Part shown: in pieces, positions 9,882 through 19,203 of the stretch
How the letters are laid out: the number at the start of each line of letters is the position of its first letter
Position numbering within the stretch: position 1 is the stretch's first letter
Notes under the pieces: generated by a model
What the model saw: the letters and a program-made list of their open reading frames with translations, nothing else
Database searches by the model: none
What the model was told of the DNA's origin: nothing
Program-made: the position numbers and the translations under genes
Source of the DNA: Chryseobacterium cucumeris
GTDB lineage: Bacteria; Bacteroidota; Bacteroidia; Flavobacteriales; Weeksellaceae
Assembly (NCBI RefSeq): GCF_001593385.1
Contig: NZ_LUVZ01000001.1
Span: 930,001-994,000, forward strand
DNA length: 64,000 bases
Direction: 5' to 3'

Positions 9882-11399
9882 TTAATCCTGATTCTGATAT
9901 TTTTCAGGGTTGTTAAGTTTACTGTTTGATTTTCCGTAAAGGAAGTATACCAAACCTCCTAAGAATAACCATACTGCAGAAAGTTCCAATGCATGAGCAC
10001 TTAGGTTAAAGATCAAATATAGGTTGATAATTACTCCTAATGCCACTACGATTTTATAAGCAGGAACTTTGAAAGGTCTGATCAGATTAGGTTCTTTCTT
10101 TCTCATTACCCAAACTGCGATACAAACCAGTGTAAATGCAAAAAGGGTTCCGAAACTTGTCATATCTGCCAATGTAGAAATTGGTGTAAATGCAGCGATT
10201 AAAGCTACTACAATTCCTAACAGGATAATTCCTTTGTAAGGTGTTTTTGTTTTTGGGTGAAGCTGTCCGAAGAATTTAGGAATCAAGCCGTCTTTTGCCA
10301 TACCGATGAAGATTCTGGACTGCCCCATCATCATTACCATTACAACAGAAATCAACCCTACAGTAGCAGCAATCGTTACGATATTACTCGCCCAGTGCTT
10401 TCCTGCAATTTCAAAAGCATACGCTACAGGCGCTTTGATGGCATCCGGATATCTTCCTTCAGGATTAAAGTCTGTATAATGCATCATCCCTGTCAATACA
10501 AGAGATACACAGATATATAAAGCTGTACAGATCAATAGTGAAGCGATGATAGCGAAAGGTACATCTTTTTTAGGGTTAATAGCTTCTCCAGCCTGTGTAG
10601 AAACAGCATCAAAACCGATATAAGCAAAGAAAATAGCTGCTGCTCCGGAAATAATACCTTTAATCCCGTAGGCAGAAACCAGATCTCCTTCAGAGTTCTT
10701 GATCTTTATCGGATCAGGAATAAAAGGCTTCCAGTTTTTAACACCATCTACCGCATTGTAAAGATCCGTATTAGAGAAAATAATGTATACACCAGCGATA
10801 ATCACAAAGATAACCGCTGAAGTTTTCATTAAAACGATCAGGTTATTCGCTCCTGCTGCCTCTTTAGTTCCTTTTACCAATAATGCAGTAATTAAAAGAA
10901 CCAGAATAAATGCTGGCAGGTTCATAGAAAAACCATCTCCGGTATAACTTGCCGGGTCTGATGTCAGATAGGCAGGCAAATGAATATTAAAAATTTTCAA
11001 AAATTTATTAAAATAACCGGACCAACTCACGGAGACGGCCATACTCGCCATCGCGTACTCGAGGATGAGACACCATCCCATGGCCCATGCAAAAATTTCT
11101 CCTACTGTTCCATATGCATAAGCATAAGCTGAACCCTCTACAGGAATAATGGATGCAAACTCTGCATAGCATAATGCAGCAAAAACGCAGGCGATCCCTG
11201 CGATGATAAAGGAAATGGCAAGTGCTGGTCCTGCGTGATAATAGGCTCCTGTTCCTGTAAGAACAAAGATTCCACCACCGATGATAGCACCTACTCCAAT
11301 TGCTGTTAAACTCCATTTTCCAAGGACTTTTTTCAGCTCACTTTTCTTCATATCTGCCTCATAGGCACTTAGTGGCTTTTTAACCCAAATTTTCGACAT
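9882..11399 (-). CDS. APC-family amino acid permease
   Basis: The 505-residue protein has about twelve to fourteen hydrophobic segments. TM1 contains GVGAIIGGGIFVLTG, the unwound substrate-binding glycine motif of the amino acid-polyamine-organocation (APC) superfamily. A second hallmark is FFAYIGFDAVSTQAGEAINPKKDVP around TM6-7. The layout resembles the cationic amino acid transporter/YfnA subgroup, which takes up amino acids at the inner membrane, but the exact substrate cannot be told. The N-terminal MSKIWVKKPLSAYEADMKK is a typical short cytosolic lead-in. It is transcribed alone. Confidence 0.9.
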   Translation of the reverse strand: MSKIWVKKPLSAYEADMKKSELKKVLGKWSLTAIGVGAIIGGGIFVLTGTGAYYHAGPALAISFIIAGIACVFAALCYAEFASIIPVEGSAYAYAYGTVGEIFAWAMGWCLILEYAMASMAVSVSWSGYFNKFLKIFNIHLPAYLTSDPASYTGDGFSMNLPAFILVLLITALLVKGTKEAAGANNLIVLMKTSAVIFVIIAGVYIIFSNTDLYNAVDGVKNWKPFIPDPIKIKNSEGDLVSAYGIKGIISGAAAIFFAYIGFDAVSTQAGEAINPKKDVPFAIIASLLICTALYICVSLVLTGMMHYTDFNPEGRYPDAIKAPVAYAFEIAGKHWASNIVTIAATVGLISVVMVMMMGQSRIFIGMAKDGLIPKFFGQLHPKTKTPYKGIILLGIVVALIAAFTPISTLADMTSFGTLFAFTLVCIAVWVMRKKEPNLIRPFKVPAYKIVVALGVIINLYLIFNLSAHALELSAVWLFLGGLVYFLYGKSNSKLNNPEKYQNQD

Positions 11400-11540
11400 G
11401 TTTTTTTATTTATTAAGGATTTACGAAAATATAAAAAATTTAGGAACTCCCACGTTTATCGTTAAACTTTCCTCATTTATTTTACATTAAAGGTTTAAAA
11501 ACCTGAACAACACATTATATAATCCATTTTAAAAAGTCCA

Positions 11541-11558
11541 TATTTTTGCTTATTTTTG
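11541..11558 (+). promoter_or_regulatory. Twin -7 promoter elements upstream of pnuC
   Basis: TATTTTTG occurs twice, at 11541-11548 and 11551-11558, exactly ten bases apart. Each copy fits TAnnTTTG. The second ends five bases before the pnuC ATG, so a transcript from it would be essentially leaderless. No -33 TTG is seen for either. Confidence 0.45.
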
Positions 11559-11563
11559 ATTGC

Positions 11564-12226
11564 ATGAATTTATATGATCTTTTTGTAAAGCCTTATGAAA
11601 GCTATGATTCTTTACAAATTATGTTGGAAGCATCAGGTGCAATTTTCGGAATACTGAGCGTATTTTTTTCCATAAAGAAAAATATATGGGTGTATCCTAC
11701 CGGCATTATTTCAACGCTGATCTATGTATATCTTCTTTTCAATGCCGGGCTTCTGGGAGACTGTATGATTAACGTCTATTATACTGTCATGAGTATTTAT
11801 GGATGGGTTCTATGGGCAAGAAATTCTGAAGATCATGTTCACGTAGAAGTTACATGGGCTACCAGAAAAGAATGGATACATGCAAGTATTCTTTTTGTGC
11901 TGAGTTTGGCATTTGTTACTTTTATTTATTATTGCAAACCTTATATTGATCATTTAGAAGGTGGTTATTTGGGATTGTATCATCTCGACTGGGCCAATTG
12001 GATGGATATTTTTACCACTTCCATATTTTTAGTAGGAATGTGGTTGATGGCCAAACAGCGCATTGAGAGCTGGATTTTCTGGATTCTCGGAGATCTTATT
12101 TGTATTCCTATGATGATTTTTAAGGGACTTGGAATCACTTCGGTTCAATATTTGGTATTTACTATAATGGCGATCTTAGGATACGTCAATTGGAAAAAAA
12201 GTTTTAAAGAAAAAAAAGTACAATAA
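11564..12226 (+). CDS. pnuC: Nicotinamide riboside/mononucleotide transporter PnuC
   Basis: The protein has 220 residues from the ATG at 11564. A TTG six codons upstream is less likely because it would overlap the promoter-like elements. Seven or so hydrophobic segments are visible, with the PnuC hallmarks NIWVYPTGIISTLIYVYL, YGWVLWARN and SWIFWILGDLICIPMM. PnuC takes up nicotinamide riboside for NAD synthesis across the inner membrane, with trapping by a cytosolic NadR kinase not present here. The next gene, an unusual lipoprotein, starts five bases after the stop and probably shares the transcript. Confidence 0.92.
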   Translation: MNLYDLFVKPYESYDSLQIMLEASGAIFGILSVFFSIKKNIWVYPTGIISTLIYVYLLFNAGLLGDCMINVYYTVMSIYGWVLWARNSEDHVHVEVTWATRKEWIHASILFVLSLAFVTFIYYCKPYIDHLEGGYLGLYHLDWANWMDIFTTSIFLVGMWLMAKQRIESWIFWILGDLICIPMMIFKGLGITSVQYLVFTIMAILGYVNWKKSFKEKKVQ

Positions 12227-12230
12227 AGTC

Positions 12231-12896
12231 ATGAAAAATTTATTTAAAATAGCAGTCAGTATTTTTGCTATTACCAGTTTAACCTCTTGTTTAGCATATA
12301 CCGACGGATACGGAAGCAATAGTGGTTACGGATATGGTGATCCCTATTACAACAACGGGTATTATTATGCTCCTTCAGGATACTACGGAAGCGGAGGATA
12401 TTGGGGCAATGATGGCTATTATTACAGAAACAACGTTAATTATTACTATGATAATGGCATTCCTTATTATTATGACAATTATAATAACTCCAGAAGAAAA
12501 GTCTATGTAGAAAGAAGATCATCTTCTTCTTCAAGACCTCAAAACGGATTCCAGAATACGCGTACAACGAACAGTAACGGTTCATATAATAATAACGGAG
12601 GATTCAATAATAATAGAAACTCTAACAGCAACAGCGGATTCAGAAACCAGAATAGTGGTTATCAAAACAATCAGGGAAATCAGAACAACAGTGGTTTCAG
12701 AAACTCCAACAGTAACAGTGGATTCAGAAATCAAAACAGCAGTAATCAGAACAACCAGGGAAACCAGAATAACAGCGGTTTCAGAAATTCCGGAGGCAGC
12801 AGATCAGAGTCTTCCGGCGGTGGATTCAGGAATAGCTCGGGCAGCCAAAGCACCAGTTCAAGCAGACAGCAGAGCGGCGGTGGCGGCTTTAGATAA
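12231..12896 (+). CDS. Asn/Gly/Ser/Tyr-rich low-complexity lipoprotein
   Basis: The 221-residue protein has a type II signal peptide with lipobox LTSC (Cys near residue 20). The mature N-terminal part is Tyr/Gly-rich (GYGSNSGYGYGDPYYNNGYYY). The rest is built of Asn, Ser, Gly and Arg, including two copies of a 28-residue unit with NSGFRN signatures, and ends in GGGGFR. No folded domain is recognised; the composition suggests a disordered, prion-like or adhesive surface chain. Its start is five bases after pnuC, and a terminator follows. The function is unknown and the link with NAD precursor uptake is only positional. Confidence 0.8.
   Translation: MKNLFKIAVSIFAITSLTSCLAYTDGYGSNSGYGYGDPYYNNGYYYAPSGYYGSGGYWGNDGYYYRNNVNYYYDNGIPYYYDNYNNSRRKVYVERRSSSSSRPQNGFQNTRTTNSNGSYNNNGGFNNNRNSNSNSGFRNQNSGYQNNQGNQNNSGFRNSNSNSGFRNQNSSNQNNQGNQNNSGFRNSGGSRSESSGGGFRNSSGSQSTSSSRQQSGGGGFR
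12621..12788 (+). repeat. Two tandem copies of an 84-bp coding repeat
   Basis: Positions 12621-12704 and 12705-12788 encode nearly the same 28 residues, with many third-position differences (for example AGC against AGT serine codons). The protein sequence is better conserved than the DNA, which suggests selection on the repeat. Confidence 0.8.
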
Positions 12897-12913
12897 AACG
12901 ATTATAAATAAGG

Positions 12914-12942
12914 AAACGAACAGCTAACACTGTTCGTTTTTC
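12914..12942 (+). terminator. Intrinsic terminator after the low-complexity lipoprotein
   Basis: AACGAACAG and CTGTTCGTT form a nine-base stem with a six-base loop followed by a T-rich tail, 18 bases past the stop codon. Confidence 0.85.
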
Positions 12943-12955
12943 ATTTAAAATATAG

Positions 12956-12963
12956 TAATTTTG
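12956..12963 (+). promoter_or_regulatory. Candidate -7 promoter element of dapF
   Basis: TAATTTTG fits TAnnTTTG, lies just after the preceding terminator and 22 bases before the dapF ATG. No clear -33 TTG. Confidence 0.5.
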
Positions 12964-12985
12964 CTTCTTCATTTAACAAAAAAAT

Positions 12986-13753
12986 ATGGAATTTTATAAA
13001 TATCAGGGAACAGGGAATGATTTTGTAATGGTAGACAACCGTGATCTCCAATTTACTAAAGATAAAGATAGCATTGAAAAATTATGTGACAGACGTTTCG
13101 GAATAGGTGCTGACGGTCTTATTCTATTGGAAAACGATCCTCATTATGACTTCAAAATGGTGTACTACAATTCTGATGGTGGAGAAAGTACAATGTGCGG
13201 AAACGGAGGAAGATGCCTTGTCGCTTTTGCTTTTTTCCTTGACATCTTTGAAGACAAATGCAAATTCATTGCGACAGATGGTGAACATGAAGCTGAAATC
13301 CATAACGGAATCATTAAATTAAAAATGATCAATGTGGATACTATCTCCCAAGACGGAAATGATTTTGTTCTGAATACCGGATCTCCTCATTATGTAAAAT
13401 ATGTTGACAATCTGAAAGATTATCACGTTTATGACGAAGGATATGGCATCAGAAATTCAGAAAAATATAAAGAAAAAGGAATCAATGTGAACTTTGTAGA
13501 AAAAATTTCCGATAATGAAATTTTTGTAAGAACCTATGAACGAGGCGTTGAGGACGAAACTTACAGTTGCGGAACAGGAGTTACAGCTTCTGCTTTAACT
13601 TTTCTGCAAAAACATAATCTAACCTCTGTAAAAGTTAAAACTTTAGGTGGAAACCTTAAAGTACATGCTGAAAAAAGCGGTGATGCATTCCAGAATATTT
13701 GGCTGGAAGGTCCTGCAAAGCAAGTTTTTAGAGGTAAGACAGATCTTCTTTAA
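12986..13753 (+). CDS. dapF: Diaminopimelate epimerase
   Basis: The 255-residue enzyme interconverts LL- and meso-diaminopimelate, supplying meso-DAP for peptidoglycan and lysine. The two catalytic cysteines that act as base and acid are visible: Cys71 in TMCGNGGRC and Cys195 in ETYSCGTGVTAS. Substrate-binding segments GTGNDFVMVDNRD and NSDGGESTM are also present. The length is slightly shorter than the ~275 residues of E. coli DapF but normal for this phylum. mltG follows after about 32 bases, giving a plausible two-gene cell-wall unit. Confidence 0.97.
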   Translation: MEFYKYQGTGNDFVMVDNRDLQFTKDKDSIEKLCDRRFGIGADGLILLENDPHYDFKMVYYNSDGGESTMCGNGGRCLVAFAFFLDIFEDKCKFIATDGEHEAEIHNGIIKLKMINVDTISQDGNDFVLNTGSPHYVKYVDNLKDYHVYDEGYGIRNSEKYKEKGINVNFVEKISDNEIFVRTYERGVEDETYSCGTGVTASALTFLQKHNLTSVKVKTLGGNLKVHAEKSGDAFQNIWLEGPAKQVFRGKTDLL

Positions 13754-13785
13754 AAACAAAAAACTTTTAATCAACATTGATAAGA

Positions 13786-14811
13786 ATGAAAAAAGCAATT
13801 CTCATTGTCATTCTGCTGGTTTTTGTAGTGGCAGGATTTTTTGGTTTGAGATTTTATAATAAATATTTAGGAAATAACGTAGAAAAGGATGGTTACGTTC
13901 TGATTCCTCATAGAGCAGGATTTAAACAGATCCTCGATTCTATTGCTCCTTATATTAAAGACAGGGAATCTTTTGAAGCTGTAGCTAAGGAAAAAGGCCT
14001 TGATACGAATTTTAAAGCAGGGCGATATCATATTCAGAGCGGAACAGGTAACAAAAACCTTGTCAATATGATCAAAGCAGGTAACCAGACTGCAAACTCT
14101 TACAGAATCGGTGATTTTGGAGATATGTATCAGATGATTGGTAGGGTGACTAAAAAAACAGAAATTGATTCATTACATTTTGTGAATGATCTCGATGCTG
14201 TTGCACAGGAGAAAGGATATAAAAATGTTGAAGATTTAAAAAAATATTTTTTCATTGATACTTATAATTTTTTCTGGACGGTAAGTCCGAGAGAATTTTT
14301 TTCCAAGTTCGAAAATCAATATAATGATTTCTGGACGAGTGAAAGAAAGAACAAGGAGCAGCAGTCCGGGCTTACAAGAGATCAGATTTATGCTTTAGCT
14401 TCCATTGTTTATAAAGAATCAGGAGGGAAAAAGGATGAAATGAAAACCATTGCAGGATTATATTTAAACCGTTACAGAAAAGGAATGAAACTTCAGTCTG
14501 ATCCTACGGTAATTTATGCAATTAATAAGCAGACTAATTTTAAAGAACCTATAAAAAGGGTATTATATAAGCATTTGTCTACACCATCACCTTATAATAC
14601 TTATGCCAATGCAGGTATTCCTCCGGGACCTATCTGTGTAGTGGATAAGAATTCAATAGATGCTGTTTTAAATGCCGAAAACAACAACTATATATTTATG
14701 TGTGCTGATCCGGCAAGATTCGGATACCATAAGTTTACTGCAAGTGCTGAAGAACATGCAGTGAATGCAAAGGCTTATCAGGACTGGCTCAACTCAAAAA
14801 ATATAAAATAA
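13786..14811 (+). CDS. mltG: Endolytic murein transglycosylase MltG
   Basis: From the ATG at 13786 the protein has 341 residues. The alternative upstream TTG adds only three residues, and the hydrophobic segment MKKAILIVILLVFVVAGFFG begins directly at the ATG. One N-terminal TM anchors a periplasmic YceG-like domain. The catalytic Glu is Glu211 in ASIVYKESGGKKDE. Downstream are QSDPTVIYA, SPYNTYANAGIPPGPI and a C-terminal GYHKFTASAEEH. MltG cuts nascent glycan strands near the membrane and is thought to set strand length. It is probably cotranscribed with dapF. Confidence 0.95.
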   Translation: MKKAILIVILLVFVVAGFFGLRFYNKYLGNNVEKDGYVLIPHRAGFKQILDSIAPYIKDRESFEAVAKEKGLDTNFKAGRYHIQSGTGNKNLVNMIKAGNQTANSYRIGDFGDMYQMIGRVTKKTEIDSLHFVNDLDAVAQEKGYKNVEDLKKYFFIDTYNFFWTVSPREFFSKFENQYNDFWTSERKNKEQQSGLTRDQIYALASIVYKESGGKKDEMKTIAGLYLNRYRKGMKLQSDPTVIYAINKQTNFKEPIKRVLYKHLSTPSPYNTYANAGIPPGPICVVDKNSIDAVLNAENNNYIFMCADPARFGYHKFTASAEEHAVNAKAYQDWLNSKNIK

Positions 14812-14942
14812 GTTTAGAAGCACCAGAAAATTTAAACAGTTAGAAAAAAATATACAACCATAATGTTTTGATGTTCACATTATTATAGACACTCAAAATA
14901 TTAAGGGTTATTCTTTCACGATCTTATACAAAAAAATAACCT

Positions 14943-17522
14943 ATGAAGAATAAGACAGAAATTGTCACTATTTTCACCAGAAAAACTTTAGGACTTACCT
15001 TAGTACTTTCAGCGGCAGCATTGGCTTTTGCACAAGAAAAGGCTGGAGTTTCAGGAATCATTGTCAACAAAAAAAATCAACCGGTTCCTTACGCTTCCGT
15101 AACTTTCAGCAATAAAGCCAACAAGACTTTAAGTGATGCTGTACTAACTGATGAAAAAGGACAGTATCAGCTGCAACTTATGCCCGGAGACTATGACATT
15201 ACGGTAGAAGCTATTGATTACAAAAAAAGTGTAGTCAGCAAAAACATTGCAAAAGCAGGTAATATCGGTGCTCTATCTATTGAAGCAGAGGCAACCTCTA
15301 CTGTAGATGGTAAAACGAAAGAAATACAGGGTGTTGTTATTACCGCATCAGCAACCAAAGCATATAAAGTAGAACTTGATAAGAAAACTTATGATCCTTC
15401 ACAGGATATTGTAAGTAAAGGAGGAAATCTTCAGGATGTTTTGACCAACGTTCCCTCGGTTTCCGTAGACACAGACGGAACAGTATCGATGAGAGGAAAT
15501 TCAAATGTAAAATTTCTTATCAACGGAAAGCCGTCTTCTCTTCTTGGAATAGACGATGGAGCCAATGCTTTGCAAAGTATTCCTGCGGATCAGATTGAAA
15601 GAATTGAGGTAATTACCAACCCTTCTTCTAAATTTGAGGCAAGTGGAACTGCCGGTATTCTGAACATCATTCTTAAAAAGGATAAAAAGATGGGATTCAA
15701 TGGTAGCGTAACCGGAACTTTAGGTTACCTTCCAAGAACCAATCTTAATGCAAACCTAAACTGGAGAAAAGGTAACTGGACCTGGTTTTTAAATGGCGGC
15801 GGCGGTTATCAGAAGAATGAAAGTACCATGAAGAATACAACTACCAGAAAGGATGATATTGGCAGCTTAGCTTCAACTGCATTCCCTTTTACTCAGTATT
15901 CCCAACAAAATGGTAAGACAACCAGAGAAAGTGACACTTATAACGTGACGGCTGGTTTTACTCATGACTTCAGTGATAAGACTTCTATCAATTTCTCGGG
16001 AATGATCAGAAGTTTTGATACAGATCAAACCGGAATTAACACTTATAATGAAAGGCTTTATAAAGATGCTTCTACCGTAAATGATGTTGTTAGAGAAAGA
16101 AATAGCTTTGGAAATAACAAAAATCTGGCAACACAGTTTGATCTTGGACTTGATCAGAAAATTGGAGATAACGGCCAGTTATTATCCGCATCCGCAAGTT
16201 ACCAGACGAACAAAACAGACGGAACCAATCAGATTGTACAGAGAACTTTTATCAATAATCTTTTACAACCTACCGGTACTATTAATAATGTAAGTACAGA
16301 TTCTAAAACGGATACCTTTATTGGAAAAATTGATTATGAACTTCCAATAGGTGAAAAGTCTAAATTAGAAGCAGGAGCACGTTATGATTATAACAGAAAC
16401 ACGTATGATTATTTTGTGGACCAAAGTAATAACGGACAGCCTTCCTTTACAAGATTTGATTTTACAAGTAACACGGTATATTCTGAAAATATTCTTGGAG
16501 TGTATGCACAGTTTAAAAGTAAAATTGGAGAAAAATTTGCGTATCAGTTAGGATTAAGAAGTGAGACTTCAAAAATTGACGTTAATTTTCAAAATTATGA
16601 TGTAAACGGAAACCCGGCAAATACTCCAGAGGTTAATAAAAACTACACTAAGTTCTTCCCTTCTGTATTTTTAAGCTATGACCTCGCAAAGAACAATCAG
16701 ATCTTGTTAAACTATTCAAGAAGAATTAACCGTCCGAGAGCTTTCTCCCTGATTCCATTTATGTCTTTTGATGATGACAGAAACTACTTCAGAGGAAACC
16801 CGGATCTTAATCCAACCTACGAAAACTCTTTTGAACTTGGATACAATCTTTCAAATAAAAAGATTACGTTTAATCCAACTTTGTATTTTAAAAAGTCTGA
16901 AGATGAGCAAAACAGATATCAATACATCGATGAGACCGGAGCTGTTAATACCATGCCTTTCAACGTGGGTACGGAGACCAATTATGGTTTGGATCTGAAT
17001 GGAACTTACGATCCTTACAGCTGGTGGAAAATAATGCTTTCTGCTGACCTTTACGGATATAAAAATACAGGAAGCTTTAACCTATTCCCTGACAATCCAC
17101 GAACTGTAAATGATTTCTCAGGTTCCGGATTTTCATACAGAATACGTTTTAACAATACTTTTAAGCCTACTAAAAACTTAAGCCTTCAAATCCAAAGTTT
17201 CTACAGGGCTGCTGAGAAAACAGCTATGAATAACAGAAAGGCCATGTATGGTATAGATTTAGGAGTAAGCCAGACCATATGGAAAGGAAACGGAATTATA
17301 GGATTCAACATCAGAGACATCTTTAATACCAGAAAAATGAAAAACTTCTCTGATAATGCCCAATTTACAAGAGAAATGGAAATGCAATGGCAGCCAAGAC
17401 AGTTTGCTTTATCCTTCACTTATAAGTTCAAGCAAGGTGAGAAGATTGATGCCAAACCAAAAATGAAGAAAGATATTAATTCTAATACAAAAGGGGACGA
17501 AGAACAAGGCGGCCCAATGTAA
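14943..17522 (+). CDS. TonB-dependent receptor with outer membrane beta-barrel family domain
   Basis: This is an 859-residue outer-membrane protein. After the signal peptide (cleavage near LAFAQEKAG), residues ~30-110 form a carboxypeptidase-like regulatory domain (GVSGIIVNKKNQPVPYASV). A TonB plug follows (DVLTNVPSVSVDTDGTVSMRG...RIEVITNPSSKFEASGTAGILNI), then a beta-barrel of the Bacteroidota outer membrane beta-barrel group. The C-terminus is unusual: a hydrophilic Lys/Asp/Gly tail follows the last strand (LSFTYKFKQGEK). The ligand is unknown and no partner substrate-binding lipoprotein is adjacent, so it is not a SusCD pair. A seven-base complementary pair (14906-14912 and 14935-14941) could form a hairpin ending right at the start codon. 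Confidence 0.9.
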   Translation: MKNKTEIVTIFTRKTLGLTLVLSAAALAFAQEKAGVSGIIVNKKNQPVPYASVTFSNKANKTLSDAVLTDEKGQYQLQLMPGDYDITVEAIDYKKSVVSKNIAKAGNIGALSIEAEATSTVDGKTKEIQGVVITASATKAYKVELDKKTYDPSQDIVSKGGNLQDVLTNVPSVSVDTDGTVSMRGNSNVKFLINGKPSSLLGIDDGANALQSIPADQIERIEVITNPSSKFEASGTAGILNIILKKDKKMGFNGSVTGTLGYLPRTNLNANLNWRKGNWTWFLNGGGGYQKNESTMKNTTTRKDDIGSLASTAFPFTQYSQQNGKTTRESDTYNVTAGFTHDFSDKTSINFSGMIRSFDTDQTGINTYNERLYKDASTVNDVVRERNSFGNNKNLATQFDLGLDQKIGDNGQLLSASASYQTNKTDGTNQIVQRTFINNLLQPTGTINNVSTDSKTDTFIGKIDYELPIGEKSKLEAGARYDYNRNTYDYFVDQSNNGQPSFTRFDFTSNTVYSENILGVYAQFKSKIGEKFAYQLGLRSETSKIDVNFQNYDVNGNPANTPEVNKNYTKFFPSVFLSYDLAKNNQILLNYSRRINRPRAFSLIPFMSFDDDRNYFRGNPDLNPTYENSFELGYNLSNKKITFNPTLYFKKSEDEQNRYQYIDETGAVNTMPFNVGTETNYGLDLNGTYDPYSWWKIMLSADLYGYKNTGSFNLFPDNPRTVNDFSGSGFSYRIRFNNTFKPTKNLSLQIQSFYRAAEKTAMNNRKAMYGIDLGVSQTIWKGNGIIGFNIRDIFNTRKMKNFSDNAQFTREMEMQWQPRQFALSFTYKFKQGEKIDAKPKMKKDINSNTKGDEEQGGPM

Positions 17523-17530
17523 TACAGCAA

Positions 17531-17560
17531 AAATCCCGAAAGTTTCTTTCGGGATTTTTT
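17531..17560. terminator. Intrinsic terminator, convergent gap
   Basis: AAATCCCGAAAG and CTTTCGGGATTT form a 12-base perfect stem with a TTT loop, followed by T. It ends the receptor gene and may serve the leftward cytidylyltransferase-like gene as well. Confidence 0.9.
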
Positions 17561-17567
17561 ATTTCTG

Positions 17568-18020
17568 TTATTTTACAGGTTCTGCTTTTGCGTATTTTTC
17601 TTTTTCAGCTTCATAAATTCTCCTTCTCAGATCGCTGGTGGAAAACCTATGGTCTCTTTTGTTGAAAAATAGCTCAATTCCTTTTTCTTCACAGTATTTC
17701 TTACCTGTAAAGTCTTTGTCCATGTAATCATCCCCGATGATTCTTACGTCAATCACAAATGATTTAAGAATATCCAAAAGGTCTTCTTCTGTGTAATAAG
17801 GAATTATCTCATCCACAGCATTCACCGCTTTCAGTTGGATATATCTTTCAACAATAGTCTGACTTGGCTTATTTTTGTTTGGACGATCGTGGGACGGATC
17901 GATTTGAAGTCCGACGATTAAATAGTCACATACAGTTTTAGCTTCTTCAAGCATTTTAATGTGACCTGCATGCAATAAGTCAAATGACGAAAATGTAATA
18001 CCTATTCTCTGTGTCTTCAT
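17568..18020 (-). CDS. Adenylyl/cytidylyltransferase family protein (TagD-like)
   Basis: The 150-residue protein is of the length of glycerol-3-phosphate cytidylyltransferase. It carries the nucleotidyl-transfer motif H17-A-G-H20 and a C-terminal STSDLRRRI (residues 127-135), a variant of the family's ISTT..R signature. An RPNKNKPSQTIVERY segment matches the substrate loop region. Enzymes of this group join a phosphorylated small molecule to CMP or AMP. The true substrate (glycerol-3-phosphate, a sugar phosphate or other) is not evident. It lies 140 bases downstream of galE on the same strand, so it may belong to the same nucleotide-sugar cluster. Confidence 0.8.
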   Translation of the reverse strand: MKTQRIGITFSSFDLLHAGHIKMLEEAKTVCDYLIVGLQIDPSHDRPNKNKPSQTIVERYIQLKAVNAVDEIIPYYTEEDLLDILKSFVIDVRIIGDDYMDKDFTGKKYCEEKGIELFFNKRDHRFSTSDLRRRIYEAEKEKYAKAEPVK

Positions 18021-18159
18021 ATTAATATTAAATTAAAGCTTCGCTGAAATAAATGTTTTTTAAAAAGATAAAACACCAAATTTCAAGGAAGATGTTTTTG
18101 TAATTTGTTTTATGATCGTTTAAATTGCTCTTTCTATATAAGCATTTCTCAATGCTAAG

Positions 18160-19182
18160 TTATGAATTTCTGGTGTTCAGATATTTTTGCCATTCCCAAA
18201 CTGTTCTTAAAGCTTCTTCAAGCGATGTTTCAGACTTCCAGTGAAGTTCTTTCTCAGCTTTATCCGGGTTGGCATATGCAATAGTGATATCCCCTTCCCT
18301 TCTGGCACAGATCTGATAAGGCACTTCTACATGATTGGCTTTTTCAAAAGCTTTTACCACTTCCAGTACAGATGAACCCTTTCCTGTTCCCAGGTTGTAA
18401 ATATCTATCACAGCATCCGATGAAGGATCCTCTATCAGTTTCTTTAATGCCGCAACATGTGCTTTTGCCAGGTCAACAACATAGATATAGTCACGAACGG
18501 CCGTTCCATCCTCTGTAGGGTAATCATCACCCCAGATATTCAGTTTCTCACGAACTCCGGAAGCCGTCTGCATCACATAAGGTACTAAATTATTAGGAAT
18601 CCCTATCGGCAATTCTCCCAGTTTTCCTGAAGGATGTGCTCCGATTGGATTAAAATATCTTAATAGTGATATTTTACTTTGATAGGCTTTTGCAAAATCA
18701 ATCAGGATCTGTTCTCCCATTTGTTTTGTTTTCCCATAGACACTTTCAGGGGTTTTCAACGGGGTATTTTCATCTATCGGCATTACATCTGCCTGTCCGT
18801 ATACCGTACATGATGAGCTGAAAATAAAGTTGGAGATCTTTCTTGCTTTAAATTCCTGAAGAATATTAATCAAAGAAAACAGATTATTCTCATAATAATC
18901 AACAGGAATGATCTGGCTCTCTCCTACCGCTTTAGAGGCAGCAAAATTGATACAGCCATCAATCTGATGAGCATCAAAAACCTGAGTAAGAAGTTCTTTT
19001 CTTCTTAAATCAAAAGGATAAAAAACAGGCTTCTTACCTGTAATGTCCTCAATATTTTTTAAAATAAATCTTTCCGTATTGGATAAATCATCTACAATAA
19101 CCACTTCAAAGTCGTTATTGAGAAGTTCTACAACAGTGTGAGAACCAATATATCCAAGTCCGCCGGTAACAAGTATTGCCAT
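18160..19182 (-). CDS. galE: UDP-glucose 4-epimerase
   Basis: The 340-residue short-chain dehydrogenase-type epimerase has its NAD-binding GGLGYIGSH at residues 7-15. The catalytic Ser region is FSSSCTVYG near residue 122-129, and Tyr149-xxx-Lys153 is in VYGKTK. It has the typical GalE C-terminal portion with GTGKGSSVLEVVKAFE and CARREGDI. It interconverts UDP-glucose and UDP-galactose (or the GlcNAc/GalNAc forms) for surface polysaccharides and galactose use. It starts 21 bases after the small membrane protein gene, in line with the aminotransferase, which suggests a shared transcript for glycan precursor synthesis. Confidence 0.95.
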   Translation of the reverse strand: MAILVTGGLGYIGSHTVVELLNNDFEVVIVDDLSNTERFILKNIEDITGKKPVFYPFDLRRKELLTQVFDAHQIDGCINFAASKAVGESQIIPVDYYENNLFSLINILQEFKARKISNFIFSSSCTVYGQADVMPIDENTPLKTPESVYGKTKQMGEQILIDFAKAYQSKISLLRYFNPIGAHPSGKLGELPIGIPNNLVPYVMQTASGVREKLNIWGDDYPTEDGTAVRDYIYVVDLAKAHVAALKKLIEDPSSDAVIDIYNLGTGKGSSVLEVVKAFEKANHVEVPYQICARREGDITIAYANPDKAEKELHWKSETSLEEALRTVWEWQKYLNTRNS

Positions 19183-19203
19183 TTTTTTATCTTTTGCGCT
19201 TTC

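Noticed and set aside
11008..11316. Open frame inside the amino acid permease gene in another frame
   Set aside because: Its residue composition (Cys, Arg, Ser, His rich) is that of a shadow frame, and the permease reading frame explains the region.
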